A DNA stretch of 64,000 nt from JBEKCP01 sp049509515 (GCA_049509515.1 JBEKZV010000043.1:1-64000), one strand, 5' to 3'; shown: positions 8,064 to 16,194, numbered from the stretch's first letter. A program made the numbers and translations. The notes: generated from the letters alone by a model not told the origin.

Positions 8064-8272
8064 TGGGCAACCTCTTGTCCGCCCTGCCTCGCGCGCTCGA
8101 CTAGTGCCGCTTCGACGGCAGAGCGCGAGAAAAGGAATCGGCCACGACCGGCGGGGAGGGCTGGTATCCGGCCCGCCTCGGCCTCCTGCCGCAGCCAAGT
8201 CTGCGAGACGCGCAGATTCCGTGCAAGAATCGGCAGGCTGAGTAGGTCGGGGCTCGGGATCGTCGTGTTCAT
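8060..8272 (-). CDS. HTH_17-type excisionase-like protein
   Basis: Seventy residues from MNTTIPSPDLLSLPILARNL. SLPILARNLRVSQTWLRQEA followed by GRIPALPAGRGRFLFSRSAV is a winged helix-turn-helix of the HTH_17/Xis kind. The earlier in-frame ATG is rejected because the extra residues are Pro/His-rich and no ribosome site precedes it. It is coupled to a second HTH protein by a 4-base overlap, so the element has two small site-specific DNA binders next to its integrase module. Confidence 0.75.
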   Translation of the reverse strand: MNTTIPSPDLLSLPILARNLRVSQTWLRQEAEAGRIPALPAGRGRFLFSRSAVEAALVERARQGGQEVAQ

Positions 8273-8312
8273 GCCGACGATCCTACCACACCACAAAAAA
8301 ACGGCCGGTGTT

Positions 8313-9185
8313 CTACCGGTGTGTTTTCCGTGGTGTTTTGCGTGATTTGTTCCGGCGGGACTCGGGGGTGGGCCTGGTAACGGCAACGGCTGCGGGTTCG
8401 CTCAGGCGATAAGCCCCCTTGGTCTTGCCTTTCACGATCATCGTTCCCCACGCCGGCTGCGGCTTGCCCTTAGATCGGAACACGTCGATAAGACGAGCCT
8501 GGGAAACCTCTGCCCGAACCACCACGGTTAGACCATCCAACTCGGGCGTGCCCGCCTCCCATGCCGCCCAAAGAACCTTCACGCAAGCCGCCTGATTCTT
8601 GGTAAAGCTGTAGGACGTGCCGAACCAGCGCACGGAGCGGAAGTCACCGGAATGGACGTTCGGATCATCGGGGTGACGCAATGGGACCGCCGGGGCTTTA
8701 GCCATCTTCCGCTTGACATAGTCCAAGAGCAGCTTGAGGACCTTGTGAGGATCGTCGGGCTTTTGGGATACGTCAATCAGAACGGGCCGATCGGGGAAGC
8801 ACTCCCAATGGACGGTAGCAAACCCCGTCGCATGGTCCACATCTCGGGCGTCTTCTCCTTCTGGCGGGATCGTCCGTAAATGGGCCACAACACGCTCGTC
8901 AACGGTCATTCGCGCCGTCGGCGGTTCAGGGTGGTCGTCGGCGTCTAGCTCGGCCCGTGTCGGCCGCTTGGCCCCCCATTGGACAGTGCCAGTCGGTCTC
9001 TGCCTGAGCTCAAAATGGTTGCGTAGCTCCCGGATAAGAATGAGGAGCCTGGCCGGCGTCGTGACCGGCTCGAGGTCGGAGCCTCGGAAAAAAGGGTCGG
9101 ATGCCCCTTGAATCAGCGCTTTGGGCTTGGCTTGATCGCTGCCGGCTTGTTTGCGGGCCGCCGCCTTGCGTTTCTTCGTCGCCAT
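8313..9185 (-). CDS. Hypothetical phage-element protein
   Basis: A 290-residue protein beginning MATKKRKAAARKQAGSDQAK, with gaggaa about 8 bases upstream of the ATG. The N-terminus is highly basic; the middle is helical and acidic, and the C-terminus is basic (RRNKSRKTPRKTHR). The segment HSGDFRSVRWFGTSYSFTKN followed by QAACVKVLWAAWEAGTPELD looks like a compact winged-helix-like domain that recurs in phage accessory proteins, but no family can be named. DNA binding is plausible from charge alone. Confidence 0.65.
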   Translation of the reverse strand: MATKKRKAAARKQAGSDQAKPKALIQGASDPFFRGSDLEPVTTPARLLILIRELRNHFELRQRPTGTVQWGAKRPTRAELDADDHPEPPTARMTVDERVVAHLRTIPPEGEDARDVDHATGFATVHWECFPDRPVLIDVSQKPDDPHKVLKLLLDYVKRKMAKAPAVPLRHPDDPNVHSGDFRSVRWFGTSYSFTKNQAACVKVLWAAWEAGTPELDGLTVVVRAEVSQARLIDVFRSKGKPQPAWGTMIVKGKTKGAYRLSEPAAVAVTRPTPESRRNKSRKTPRKTHR

Positions 9186-9312
9186 GATTCCATTCCTCTT
9201 TATCGGGCCGGCGGCCCGGGGCGGCTGGGGAATGGAGAATCCAGTCAGCCCCGGGCCGTCCGCTTGGCCGCCAGTTTCGAACCTGGAGGGCCGTCCCGAT
9301 ACCATCAGTTTA

Positions 9313-9543
9313 TCATTTAGTTTTCCGTCGGCCAAGTTGCGCTCGACAGGCCCAACGACTGGCGGCGATCAGAGCCATGGTCTCAAAGCAGTACACCTCC
9401 AACGCCGGTGGCAACCCCGGACTCAACCGCTCCGCTGCAACCCGGCAGACATTCCGGATCAGGTGCCGGGACTTTTCCGCGACGCCAAGGCTGGCAGCCG
9501 TCTGTTCGCTCGGTTCGCTGGTGTCGGAGCCAAGGGCGGCCAA
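9313..9543 (-). CDS. Possible small gene behind integrase
   Basis: A frame of about 76 residues (LLAALGSDTSEPSEQTAASL to ...CRAQLGRRKTK) fills most of the 411-base gap between the integrase and the next gene. The composition, with a helical AEKSRHLIRNVCRVAAERL, looks protein-like rather than shadow-like. There is no ATG or GTG start and a TTG has to be assumed, so the call is tentative. The remainder of the gap (9186-9312) shows nothing recognisable. Confidence 0.3.
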   Translation of the reverse strand: MAALGSDTSEPSEQTAASLGVAEKSRHLIRNVCRVAAERLSPGLPPALEVYCFETMALIAASRWACRAQLGRRKTK

Positions 9544-9596
9544 CAGTTGTTGGACACCCGCCCGGCCGCTCGCCGCCGTCCCGGTGTGTCTGTGCT

Positions 9597-10790
9597 CTAC
9601 TTGCCTTCCTTGGTTCCGGCAACGGGCCACAACCACCCATGTACGTGATCGACCACGGCCCGCAGGCGGTCGTCGCTGATGCGTTCCCTGTAGACTGCCG
9701 ACATATCGCCTACCGCTGGGGCGTGCCCCATGATGGCGTTGACCGCTACCTGATCCTTGGAATCGCCTGCCACCGTCTCGAAGGTGTGGCGAAGGGCGTA
9801 GAACCCCAGCCCGGGCCGATAGAGCTTCAGTTGCTCCAACAGTCTGCGAAACTCTCGGGTAAGGGCGTCGTTGTGCCAAACCGTCGTATCGGTGACCACC
9901 GCCGTCGTCCAGCGACGCCCTAGGGGCGTGAGGAAGGCCAGGCCAGCGTCCTCCTTGTCGAAGGGCTTGGGCCTGCTGCCGATGGCCTGGGCGACGGCTG
10001 CGACCGTCTCAGGCCATAGTGGGCAGCGTCGGGGGATGCCCGTCTTGGGCCTGGGGTACGTGACCCAGCCGGCCTTGAGGTCCAGGGCGGACAGAGGTAG
10101 GTGGGTAAGGTCTCCGTTGCCGAATCCGCAGTTGACGCCCAACAGGATCATCGCCTTTAGCTGGACCGGCGACGCCTTCAACAGGGCCCTGATCTGCTCT
10201 GCCTCGAACATCTTGGGCCCCTGCTTCGCCCGGTTCAACCGCATGGCCTGCTGGCTGGGCTTGGTGAAGCCCGGCCCGAAGCGGACAGGCTTGTCTATCA
10301 GGTTGGCGTCGTAGGCGTATCGGAAAACACCGCGGACCTTCTGGATTTCGTCGGCCAGCCGTACCGGCCCCCATGCCTTCGCCATCGTCGCCCGAAGCTC
10401 CTGGAAGTCGTCGGCCACCAGGTCCTCGACCAGCCGAGTCAAGCCAAGCTGCTTGGCGAGTCGTTGGCACGTCTGGTACAGGTCCCCGAAGCTCCTGGGG
10501 CTCAACTCGCCGCTGTCCAGCCGGTGACGCTTGGCGGTGAGGTAGGCGTTTAGTAGGTCCCTCATTATCAAACCGCCCTGCGTCTTGCGTGGCGTGCGGC
10601 CAGCGAGTAGATCGTCTTTCTGATCGAGCCATAAGGCGAGGGCCTTCTCACCCTTGGGGTCGTCGGCCACCTTGCCGAAGTAGCGGAGCTTTTGCCGTAC
10701 CTTCTTCGCCCACCTGCCGGTGGCGTGGGGAAAGAGCGGAAAATCAGGACGGGGTTTGCGGGGCCCGTCCGACTTGCGTTTTTTGGTCAT
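9597..10790 (-). CDS. Tyrosine recombinase/integrase
   Basis: A 397-residue phage integrase that would insert and excise the element. The N-terminal SAM-like core-binding region spans roughly 75-180 and the catalytic domain 190-385. Box II is clear: YALRHTFET with Arg334 and His335, MGH with His356 and the nucleophile Tyr367 in SAVYRERI. A Lys250 in PRPKTGIPRR fits the beta-hairpin lysine. The usual first Arg (GxRxxE) is replaced by CGFGNGD around 221-227, so Asn225 stands where the Arg should be. The gene lies at the right end of the element, next to candidate attachment sequence. Confidence 0.92.
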   Translation of the reverse strand: MTKKRKSDGPRKPRPDFPLFPHATGRWAKKVRQKLRYFGKVADDPKGEKALALWLDQKDDLLAGRTPRKTQGGLIMRDLLNAYLTAKRHRLDSGELSPRSFGDLYQTCQRLAKQLGLTRLVEDLVADDFQELRATMAKAWGPVRLADEIQKVRGVFRYAYDANLIDKPVRFGPGFTKPSQQAMRLNRAKQGPKMFEAEQIRALLKASPVQLKAMILLGVNCGFGNGDLTHLPLSALDLKAGWVTYPRPKTGIPRRCPLWPETVAAVAQAIGSRPKPFDKEDAGLAFLTPLGRRWTTAVVTDTTVWHNDALTREFRRLLEQLKLYRPGLGFYALRHTFETVAGDSKDQVAVNAIMGHAPAVGDMSAVYRERISDDRLRAVVDHVHGWLWPVAGTKEGK

Positions 10791-10846
10791 GAGCAGCTTT
10801 CCGGGGGGTAGGTGTCTTAACGGGAGTCAAACCGCCGCTATCAATG

Positions 10847-10908
10847 CTAGCGGGGTTACCTGGAAACGTCAAGAACTCCCGGGAAATATCGGGTATTCTA
10901 GCGGGGTA
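10847..10908. repeat. Direct repeat ctagcggggt next to integrase
   Basis: ctagcggggt occurs twice about 50 bases apart (near 10848 and 10898), with an inverted repeat (actcccggga) between them. This is the outer side of the integrase start, where arm-type or attachment sites are expected. No matching core sequence was found near the left end, so an att role is only suggested. Confidence 0.35.
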
Positions 10909-10915
10909 GGCCAGC

Positions 10916-10993
10916 GGTGACAACAGCGTCACCTACAAGCGCCGCAAGGTCGGGCCGGAGATCAATACGGAGCAGAAACGCGAGCCGCTGTAG
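10916..10993 (+). pseudogene. C-terminal tail of an interrupted host gene
   Basis: A 25-codon open stretch (ending VGPEINTEQKREPL then a stop) has the look of a natural protein C-terminus but is preceded directly by an in-frame TAG and by the integrase promoter region. It may be the piece of a gene cut by insertion of the element; the rest of that gene was not found in the window, and the methyltransferase fragment at the left end does not match it. The remaining bases up to 11179 show nothing recognisable. Confidence 0.35.
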
Positions 10994-11179
10994 GGCATCT
11001 CGATTGGCCTTGGTCTGGCTCCCTCTTCCCGACCAACCCGCGGCGGGCCGCGCCGGTCCTGTTCTTTCCCTAGCCCGGCGCATCTCCCGCACACTCCAGC
11101 CCTGCTACCGCTTCCTGGAGTTGCAGTCTTTCCGCTTTCATGGTAGTTTCGCAGGCAGGAAACGCCGGGGGGAAAGCCG

Positions 11180-12784
11180 ATGTCGCTCATGGAGCTGCCG
11201 GAGCATCTCAACGTGGCCACGGTTCTCGTGGACGACCACCTGGCCCAAGGGCGTGGCCCGAAGCCGGCGATTCTCAGCGGGACGCGGACGATCAGCTATG
11301 AGCACCTGCACGAGGCCGTAAATCGCTTCGGCAACGTGCTGGAGCAGTGCGGCGTGCGGCGCGAGGAACGCGTGGCAATCCTGCTGCCCGACTGCCCGGA
11401 GTGGGCCTTCGCCTTTTTCGGCGCGATCAAGATCGGGGCCGTCGCCGTCCCGATGAACACCCTGCTGTCGGGCAAGGATTACGAGTACGTCCTGAACGAC
11501 AGCCGGGCCCGGGTGTTGGTGGTACACGCCGGTCTCGAGCAGCGGATTGGCCAGGTCCGCGATCGCCTGCGGTACCTGGTCGAGACGATTGTCGTCGGGG
11601 GGGCTGCGGCCGATCCCCGGGACTTCGACGCCCGGATGGGGCGGGCGTCTTCCGCGCTGGCGGCGGCCGACACCAGCAAGGACGACGTCGCCTTCTGGCT
11701 CTACAGCTCCGGGACCACGGGGTTCCCGAAGGGCACGATCCACCTGCAGCACGACATGCTCGTGGCGGCCGACCTGTACGCGGCCGCGACGATCGGCCTG
11801 GGCGAGTCGGACGTGTCCTTCTCGGTGGCCAAGCTGTTCTTCGCCTACGGGCTGGGCAACGGCCTGTATTTTCCCTTGCGGACCGGCAGCACCACGGTCC
11901 TCCTGCCGGATCGGCCGACGGCGGAAAACGTCTTCAACGCTGTGGATCGCTGCCAGCCGACGGTGTTCTACGGCGTGCCGACCAGCTATGCGGCCCTGCT
12001 GCAAGAGGCGGAGAAGAGCGGTCGGACCAGTTTGGGCCGGGTGCGGATGTGCATTTCGGCGGGCGAGCCGCTGCCGCGGCACCTCTTCCTGCGGTGGCGC
12101 GAGCGGTTCGGCGTCGAGATCCTCGATGGCATCGGCTCGACCGAGATCCTGCACATTTTCATCTCCAACCGGCCGGGCAGCGCCCGGCCGGGCAGCACGG
12201 GGCAGATCGTGCCCGGCTACGAGGCGCGGATCGTCGACGACCAGGGGCGCGACCTGCCGCCGGGCGACGTGGGCACGCTGCTGATCAAGGGCGACAGCAT
12301 CGCCACCGGCTACTGGAACCGGCACGAAACGACCAAGCACACCTTCCAGGGCGAGTGGATCAACACGCACGACAAGTTCATGGTCGACCAGGACGGCTTC
12401 TTCTGGTATGCCGGCCGCACCGACGACATGATGAAGGTCAGCGGCCAGGCCGTCTGGCCCACCGACGTCGAGGGCGTGCTGCAGGGGCATCCGGCCGTCC
12501 TGGAAAGCGGCGTCACGGGGGCCGCCACCGACGACGGGCTGCTGAAGCCCGTGGCCTTCGTCGTCCTGAAGGACGGCCGCTGCCCTTCCCCGGAGCTGGC
12601 CCGCGAGCTGCAAGAGTTCGTCAAGAAGAACTCGGCGCCGCACAAGTACCCGCGGGCGGTGGTGTTCGTCGAGCAGTTGCCCAAGACGGCCGCCGGCAAG
12701 ATCAAGCGGTTCGAGCTCCGCGCGCGGGCGGCGGAGGAGGGCCTGCTACGCTCGCAGCAGGACGGAGCCCCAGACAAAACCTGA
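11180..12784 (+). CDS. Benzoate-CoA ligase family protein
   Basis: An adenylate-forming enzyme (ANL superfamily) of 534 residues that should convert an aromatic or related acid to its CoA thioester with ATP. The P-loop is YSSGTTGFPKG at 175-185. SAGEPLP and GIGSTEILHIFISN are the variants typical of benzoate-CoA ligases, followed by GRTDDMMKVSGQAVWP at the hinge and KTAAGKIKRFELR with the C-terminal catalytic lysine. All catalytic motifs are intact. Its 3' end overlaps the convergent KAS III gene by 39 bases. Its neighbours use CoA thioesters, so it may supply an aryl-CoA to them; the true substrate is not known. Confidence 0.88.
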   Translation: MSLMELPEHLNVATVLVDDHLAQGRGPKPAILSGTRTISYEHLHEAVNRFGNVLEQCGVRREERVAILLPDCPEWAFAFFGAIKIGAVAVPMNTLLSGKDYEYVLNDSRARVLVVHAGLEQRIGQVRDRLRYLVETIVVGGAAADPRDFDARMGRASSALAAADTSKDDVAFWLYSSGTTGFPKGTIHLQHDMLVAADLYAAATIGLGESDVSFSVAKLFFAYGLGNGLYFPLRTGSTTVLLPDRPTAENVFNAVDRCQPTVFYGVPTSYAALLQEAEKSGRTSLGRVRMCISAGEPLPRHLFLRWRERFGVEILDGIGSTEILHIFISNRPGSARPGSTGQIVPGYEARIVDDQGRDLPPGDVGTLLIKGDSIATGYWNRHETTKHTFQGEWINTHDKFMVDQDGFFWYAGRTDDMMKVSGQAVWPTDVEGVLQGHPAVLESGVTGAATDDGLLKPVAFVVLKDGRCPSPELARELQEFVKKNSAPHKYPRAVVFVEQLPKTAAGKIKRFELRARAAEEGLLRSQQDGAPDKT

Positions 12785-13747
12785 CCCGAAGGCGACCAAG
12801 AGCGCCAGCCCCCCCGCCGGGAGCATCCCGCGCCGCCGGCTCTCGTCCAGCGCGATCGGCAGCGAGGCGGACGCGATGTTGCCGTACTCCTCGACGTTCA
12901 CGTACACCCGCTGGCGAGGAATGCCGACCCGCTCGACAATGGCCTCCAGCATCCGCAGGTTGGCCTGGTGGGGCACGAGGAGGTCGATGTCCTCCAGCGT
13001 CAGCCCGGCCGTGCGGAGCGATTCCAAGACCGCGGCGGACATCTTCTCCACGCCGTTTTCGAACACCGCCTTGCCGTCCATGCGGAAGTGGACCCGGCCA
13101 GCGTCGATGTCCTCCTTTGTGATGTGCTCCTTGCGTCCCAGCCCGCTGCCGGGGGCGGCAGTGTAGAGCGCCTTGGCGTTGCGCCCGTCGGCATGGAGGA
13201 TCGTCGAGAGGATGCCCCGCCGCCCGTCGGGTGAAGGGCCGACGACGACAGCCCCGGCCCCATCCCCCAACAGGACGGCGATGTTACGGCCCTCGTACGA
13301 GCCGTCGATCCGCGTGGAGAGCACCTCGCTACAGGCCACCAGCACGTGGCGGCACGTGCCCGCTCGAATAAAATGGTCCGCCAGCGACAAACCGTAGAGC
13401 AACCCCGCGCACTGCTGCTTGATGTCGTAGACCGGGATGCCGGGCAGACCCAGCTTGGCTTGCAGGAAGCAGGCGCAGCCCGGGTCGGCATGATCGGGGG
13501 TGATCGTGTTCATGACCAGCATGTCGATCTGGGAGAGTTCCAGGCCGGCGTCGGCCACGGCGGCGCGGCAGGCCAGGGCCGCCAGGTCGGAGGCGGCCAT
13601 CTCCGGCGGCGCGTAACGCCGCCGGCGGACGCCGGTCCGCTGGACGATGAACTCGTCGCTCGTCTCCATCATCTGCATGACGTCGAAGTTCGTCACCACG
13701 CGCGGCGGAAGGTAGCAACCGGTGCCGAGGATGCAGGAGAAAGGCAT
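12746..13747 (-). CDS. Beta-ketoacyl-ACP synthase III-like enzyme
   Basis: A 333-residue thiolase-fold condensing enzyme. The Cys-His-Asn triad is complete: Cys113 in IKQQCAGLLYG, His260 in PHQANLRM and Asn290 in EEYGNIASAS. FabH enzymes start fatty-acid synthesis from acyl-CoA primers; FabH-like enzymes also start polyketide or alkylresorcinol pathways. The start MPFSCILGTGCYLPPRVVTN is chosen because the upstream extension is Arg-rich shadow sequence. Its tail overlaps the ligase gene on the opposite strand. Next to an aryl-CoA ligase it may accept an unusual primer, which is inference. Confidence 0.9.
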   Translation of the reverse strand: MPFSCILGTGCYLPPRVVTNFDVMQMMETSDEFIVQRTGVRRRRYAPPEMAASDLAALACRAAVADAGLELSQIDMLVMNTITPDHADPGCACFLQAKLGLPGIPVYDIKQQCAGLLYGLSLADHFIRAGTCRHVLVACSEVLSTRIDGSYEGRNIAVLLGDGAGAVVVGPSPDGRRGILSTILHADGRNAKALYTAAPGSGLGRKEHITKEDIDAGRVHFRMDGKAVFENGVEKMSAAVLESLRTAGLTLEDIDLLVPHQANLRMLEAIVERVGIPRQRVYVNVEEYGNIASASLPIALDESRRRGMLPAGGLALLVAFGSGFVWGSVLLRA

Positions 13748-13970
13748 GGCAAGATGGGGTTGGAAAAGGGCTTGATCTGCGAAACCGCGGCGGAGCCACC
13801 GAGCGGACGCCGCCACCTCCCACTGTACCGTGGCCGGGCGCCGCCGGCAAGGCACGCCGCGCCTCCTTCGCCGGACAGCCTGCGGCCCGGATTGCAGAAG
13901 GCGTTGCGGCGCAGTAGGCTGATTGCGACCCGCAAAGAGGTAGTTTTTTCTGTTTCGAGACAAGCGAAAT

Positions 13971-14005
13971 GTAGGGTGGGTCGAGCGAAGCGAGCCCCAC
14001 CCTAC
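13971..14005. repeat. Dispersed palindrome, GTAGGGTGGGTCG family
   Basis: A hairpin with gtagggtgggtcg... at one end and ...cccaccctac at the other, with loop gagcgaagcgagc. It lies in the 287-base divergent gap between the KAS III and ACT genes, just before the ACT start. Related copies occur at 17475-17558, 18492-18528, 23049-23149 and 34356-34457. The rest of the gap (13748-13970) shows no feature. Confidence 0.8.
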
Positions 14006-14034
14006 CTGTTCCAGAAACGTCCAGGAGTTGCCGT

Positions 14035-14478
14035 ATGCGGATTCCTCAACTCTCTCTGGTGATTGACAACCGGCCCGGCAGCCTCGACGTGCCTTGCAAG
14101 CTGCTGGCCGAGGCCGGCATCAACATCATCACCCTGATGCTGGCCGAAGCGGGGCAGCACGGCAGCCTGCGGCTGATCGTGGAAGACTGGCAGCAGACGA
14201 TGCGGCTGCTGCAGGCCGCCGGTTACGCGGTGACCGCGACCGATGTCGTGGCCATCGAGGTCCGCGACGAGCCGGGCGGCCTGGTCGAGCTCCTGGACGT
14301 CTTCAAGGCGGGAGGGGTCAACGTGGCCTACATGTACGCCTTCGCCTCCCGGATGGGACAGAGCGCCGTGATGGTCTTCAGTTTCAACGACCTCGACGCC
14401 GCGATCGCCGCCCTGACCCGCTCCGGCATCAACCCGGTGGCCCCCATCAACCTCTACCGGCGGCTCGATGAGAGGTGA
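14035..14478 (+). CDS. Tandem ACT-domain protein
   Basis: A 147-residue protein with two ACT domains (about 1-68 and 70-145), each with the betaalphabetabetaalphabeta pattern: LSLVIDNRPGSLDVPCKLLA and VAIEVRDEPGGLVELLDVFK. Stand-alone tandem ACT proteins often lie beside phenylacetate- or aryl-CoA ligases and are thought to sense amino acids or aromatic acids. Located among CoA-ligase and reductase genes, it is a plausible ligand-sensing regulator. The 3' end overlaps the convergent metallo-hydrolase gene by 25 bases. Confidence 0.85.
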   Translation: MRIPQLSLVIDNRPGSLDVPCKLLAEAGINIITLMLAEAGQHGSLRLIVEDWQQTMRLLQAAGYAVTATDVVAIEVRDEPGGLVELLDVFKAGGVNVAYMYAFASRMGQSAVMVFSFNDLDAAIAALTRSGINPVAPINLYRRLDER

Positions 14479-15401
14479 GCGGGCTCCAGCCCCTCGTGCC
14501 GGAGCGACTGCTTCACCAGGAGATCGCAGTTCTTCTGGAAGAAATCGACCGGCAGGACCGGGGCCCGGCGGTGGGCCTCCACGGCCAGCTCGGCCGCAAT
14601 CTCACTTGTCGGCCGGCCGGCCTTCGCCGCCGCAACGATCTGGTCGTGGTACTGCCGCACGGCCGCGATCGCGCCGGCGAAGTACGCGCGGACCTCCTGC
14701 CGCCCGCGGATGGCGCAGTTGTGGCTCAGGCACACGATCTCGGCATCCAGGGCGGCCAGGCGATCCAGCGAGCGGACATAGGCGGCGTAGTCGGAGAAAT
14801 ACATCGGCCACCAGGCGCCAGCCGCCGGCACGTAGAAGCCCGTGGCGTCGGCGACCGCCAGCACGCCGTGGCCGGCGTCGTGGAGGCTGATGCTGCAATC
14901 GCTGTGTCCCGGCGTTTCCAGCACGGTCCAGGAGCGGCCGTCGACCGCCATCACGTCCCCTTCGCGCACGATCCGGTCCACGGCGATGCGGTTCTCCGCC
15001 AGGGCGGGCGGCACGGGCGAGTCGGCGATGGCGCCCGACTGGTGCAGGGCGTCGGCCAGCGCGGCGTCGATCTTGCGGAAGAAGGCCACCGCCTTCTCTT
15101 TGGTCAGCGTGGCGGCGGCCGCGGGCGAGGCCAGCACCGTTATCCCCGGAAACCGCTCGCGCAAGAACGGGACGGCCATGACGTGGTCGGGATGGGCGTG
15201 GGTAATCACGGCCTGCCGCACGTAGGTCGGGCCCACACCGAGGCCGCGGAATTGCCGGTCCAGCAGGGGCCCCAGCGCGCTGATGCCCCCTTCGATGATC
15301 GCCCCTTCGCGATCGCCGCGGAGCAAGTACATCGGATAGGCCGTGGTGCCGAGCATCCACACGCCGCCGCCGACTTCGGCGGGAGTCTCCTGGATCAACA
15401 T
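14454..15401 (-). CDS. Metallo-beta-lactamase-fold hydrolase
   Basis: A 315-residue protein with the MBL signature THAHPDHV (about 87-94), a later ETPGHSDCS and AVADATGF, and a downstream CLSHNC, all candidate metal ligands of a dinuclear zinc or iron centre. Enzymes of this fold hydrolyse thioesters, lactones or phosphodiesters. It starts 4 bases after the activase stop, with aaggagg overlapping that gene's end, so it is the last gene of a three-gene operon. In that setting a thioesterase or ring-opening hydrolase role is plausible, but this is inference. Confidence 0.85.
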   Translation of the reverse strand: MLIQETPAEVGGGVWMLGTTAYPMYLLRGDREGAIIEGGISALGPLLDRQFRGLGVGPTYVRQAVITHAHPDHVMAVPFLRERFPGITVLASPAAAATLTKEKAVAFFRKIDAALADALHQSGAIADSPVPPALAENRIAVDRIVREGDVMAVDGRSWTVLETPGHSDCSISLHDAGHGVLAVADATGFYVPAAGAWWPMYFSDYAAYVRSLDRLAALDAEIVCLSHNCAIRGRQEVRAYFAGAIAAVRQYHDQIVAAAKAGRPTSEIAAELAVEAHRRAPVLPVDFFQKNCDLLVKQSLRHEGLEPAHLSSSRR

Positions 15402-15405
15402 CGCG

Positions 15406-16188
15406 TTACACGCCTCCTTCTGCCGTTTCTAGGGCGTACAGGGCTGCGCCCAGCGCGCCGGTGAACTGCGGATCGGGCGGCAACAGGACCGGCCGCCCGA
15501 ACGCCTCGCCGATCAGCCCCACCAGCAGCGGGTTGTAGGCGGCCACCCCGCCGGTCACGACGAGGGTGCCGGGCACGATATCCATCTCCACCACCCGCTT
15601 GACCACCGAGCGGAAAGCCCCCTTGACGATATCCTCCACCTTGACGCCCGCGCGGATCTTCTCCAGGATCTCCGTGGCTGCGAACACGGTGCAGAAGCTG
15701 CCCAGTGGGGCCTCGTGGGTGGAACGCTCGGCCAGGGCGTTCAGCTCGCCCGGCGGGAGGTTCAGCCGATAGGCGATTTCCTCGAGGAAGGCCCCGGTGC
15801 CGGCGGCGCACTTGCGGTTCATCTTGAAACCGGTGCGGCAGCCGCCCGCGTCGAGATGGATGATCTTGCAGTCCTGGGCGCCGATGTCGATGACCGTCAT
15901 CGCCTGGCGGAAGTGGTGATAGGCCCCCTTGCCGTGGCAGGCGATTTCGGTCATGCGACCGGTCGCCCAGGGCACGTTGTCGCGGCCGTAACCGGTTGCG
16001 ACGATTCCGCGGACCTGCGACTGGGCCAGACCGGCGGCGGCCAGGGCGTCGTCCAGGCAGAGCCGCGCCGTCTCGGCGTAGTCCACGCCGGAGTGCCGCC
16101 GGGCCTTGGCCGCCATCCGCCCCTGGCCGTCGATCATGGCCAACTTGGCCGCCGAGGCGCCGATGTCGATGCCGCAGTAGTATTCCAC
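15406..16188 (-). CDS. ATP-dependent activase of 2-hydroxyacyl-CoA dehydratase type
   Basis: A 260-residue protein of the BadF/BadG/HgdC family (ASKHA fold). The homodimer holds one [4Fe-4S] cluster between subunits and uses ATP to push a low-potential electron into its partner. The phosphate-1 motif is YYCGIDIGASAAK, the cluster ligands are Cys127 (KCAAGTGAFLE) and Cys166 (GSFCTVFAATEI), and VVTGGVAAY is the adenosine loop. It starts 6 bases after the dehydratase gene, so the pair is co-transcribed. The cluster is oxygen-labile in known members, which implies anaerobic or microaerobic use. Confidence 0.92.
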   Translation of the reverse strand: MEYYCGIDIGASAAKLAMIDGQGRMAAKARRHSGVDYAETARLCLDDALAAAGLAQSQVRGIVATGYGRDNVPWATGRMTEIACHGKGAYHHFRQAMTVIDIGAQDCKIIHLDAGGCRTGFKMNRKCAAGTGAFLEEIAYRLNLPPGELNALAERSTHEAPLGSFCTVFAATEILEKIRAGVKVEDIVKGAFRSVVKRVVEMDIVPGTLVVTGGVAAYNPLLVGLIGEAFGRPVLLPPDPQFTGALGAALYALETAEGGV

Positions 16189-16194
16189 CGGCGA

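Larger units (their letters stand above)
527..10790 (-). mobile_element. Phage-derived integrative element without virion genes
   Basis: About 10.3 kb in which all convincing genes lie on the minus strand with short gaps or 4-base ATGA/GTGA overlaps. The order is integrase, hypothetical, two excisionase-like HTH proteins, ParB-like protein, small protein, primase-helicase, about seven tiny genes, DUF5681-like protein, terminase large subunit. Integration, replication and DNA-packaging functions are present, but no portal, capsid, tail, lysin or repressor of recognisable type. Either the morphogenesis half has been deleted at the left end, or this is a satellite that borrows capsids. No convincing att direct repeat was found by eye. 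Confidence 0.8.

Noticed and set aside
10800..11179. tRNA at the integration site
   Set aside because: No cloverleaf, T-arm or CCA-like end could be recognised on either strand.
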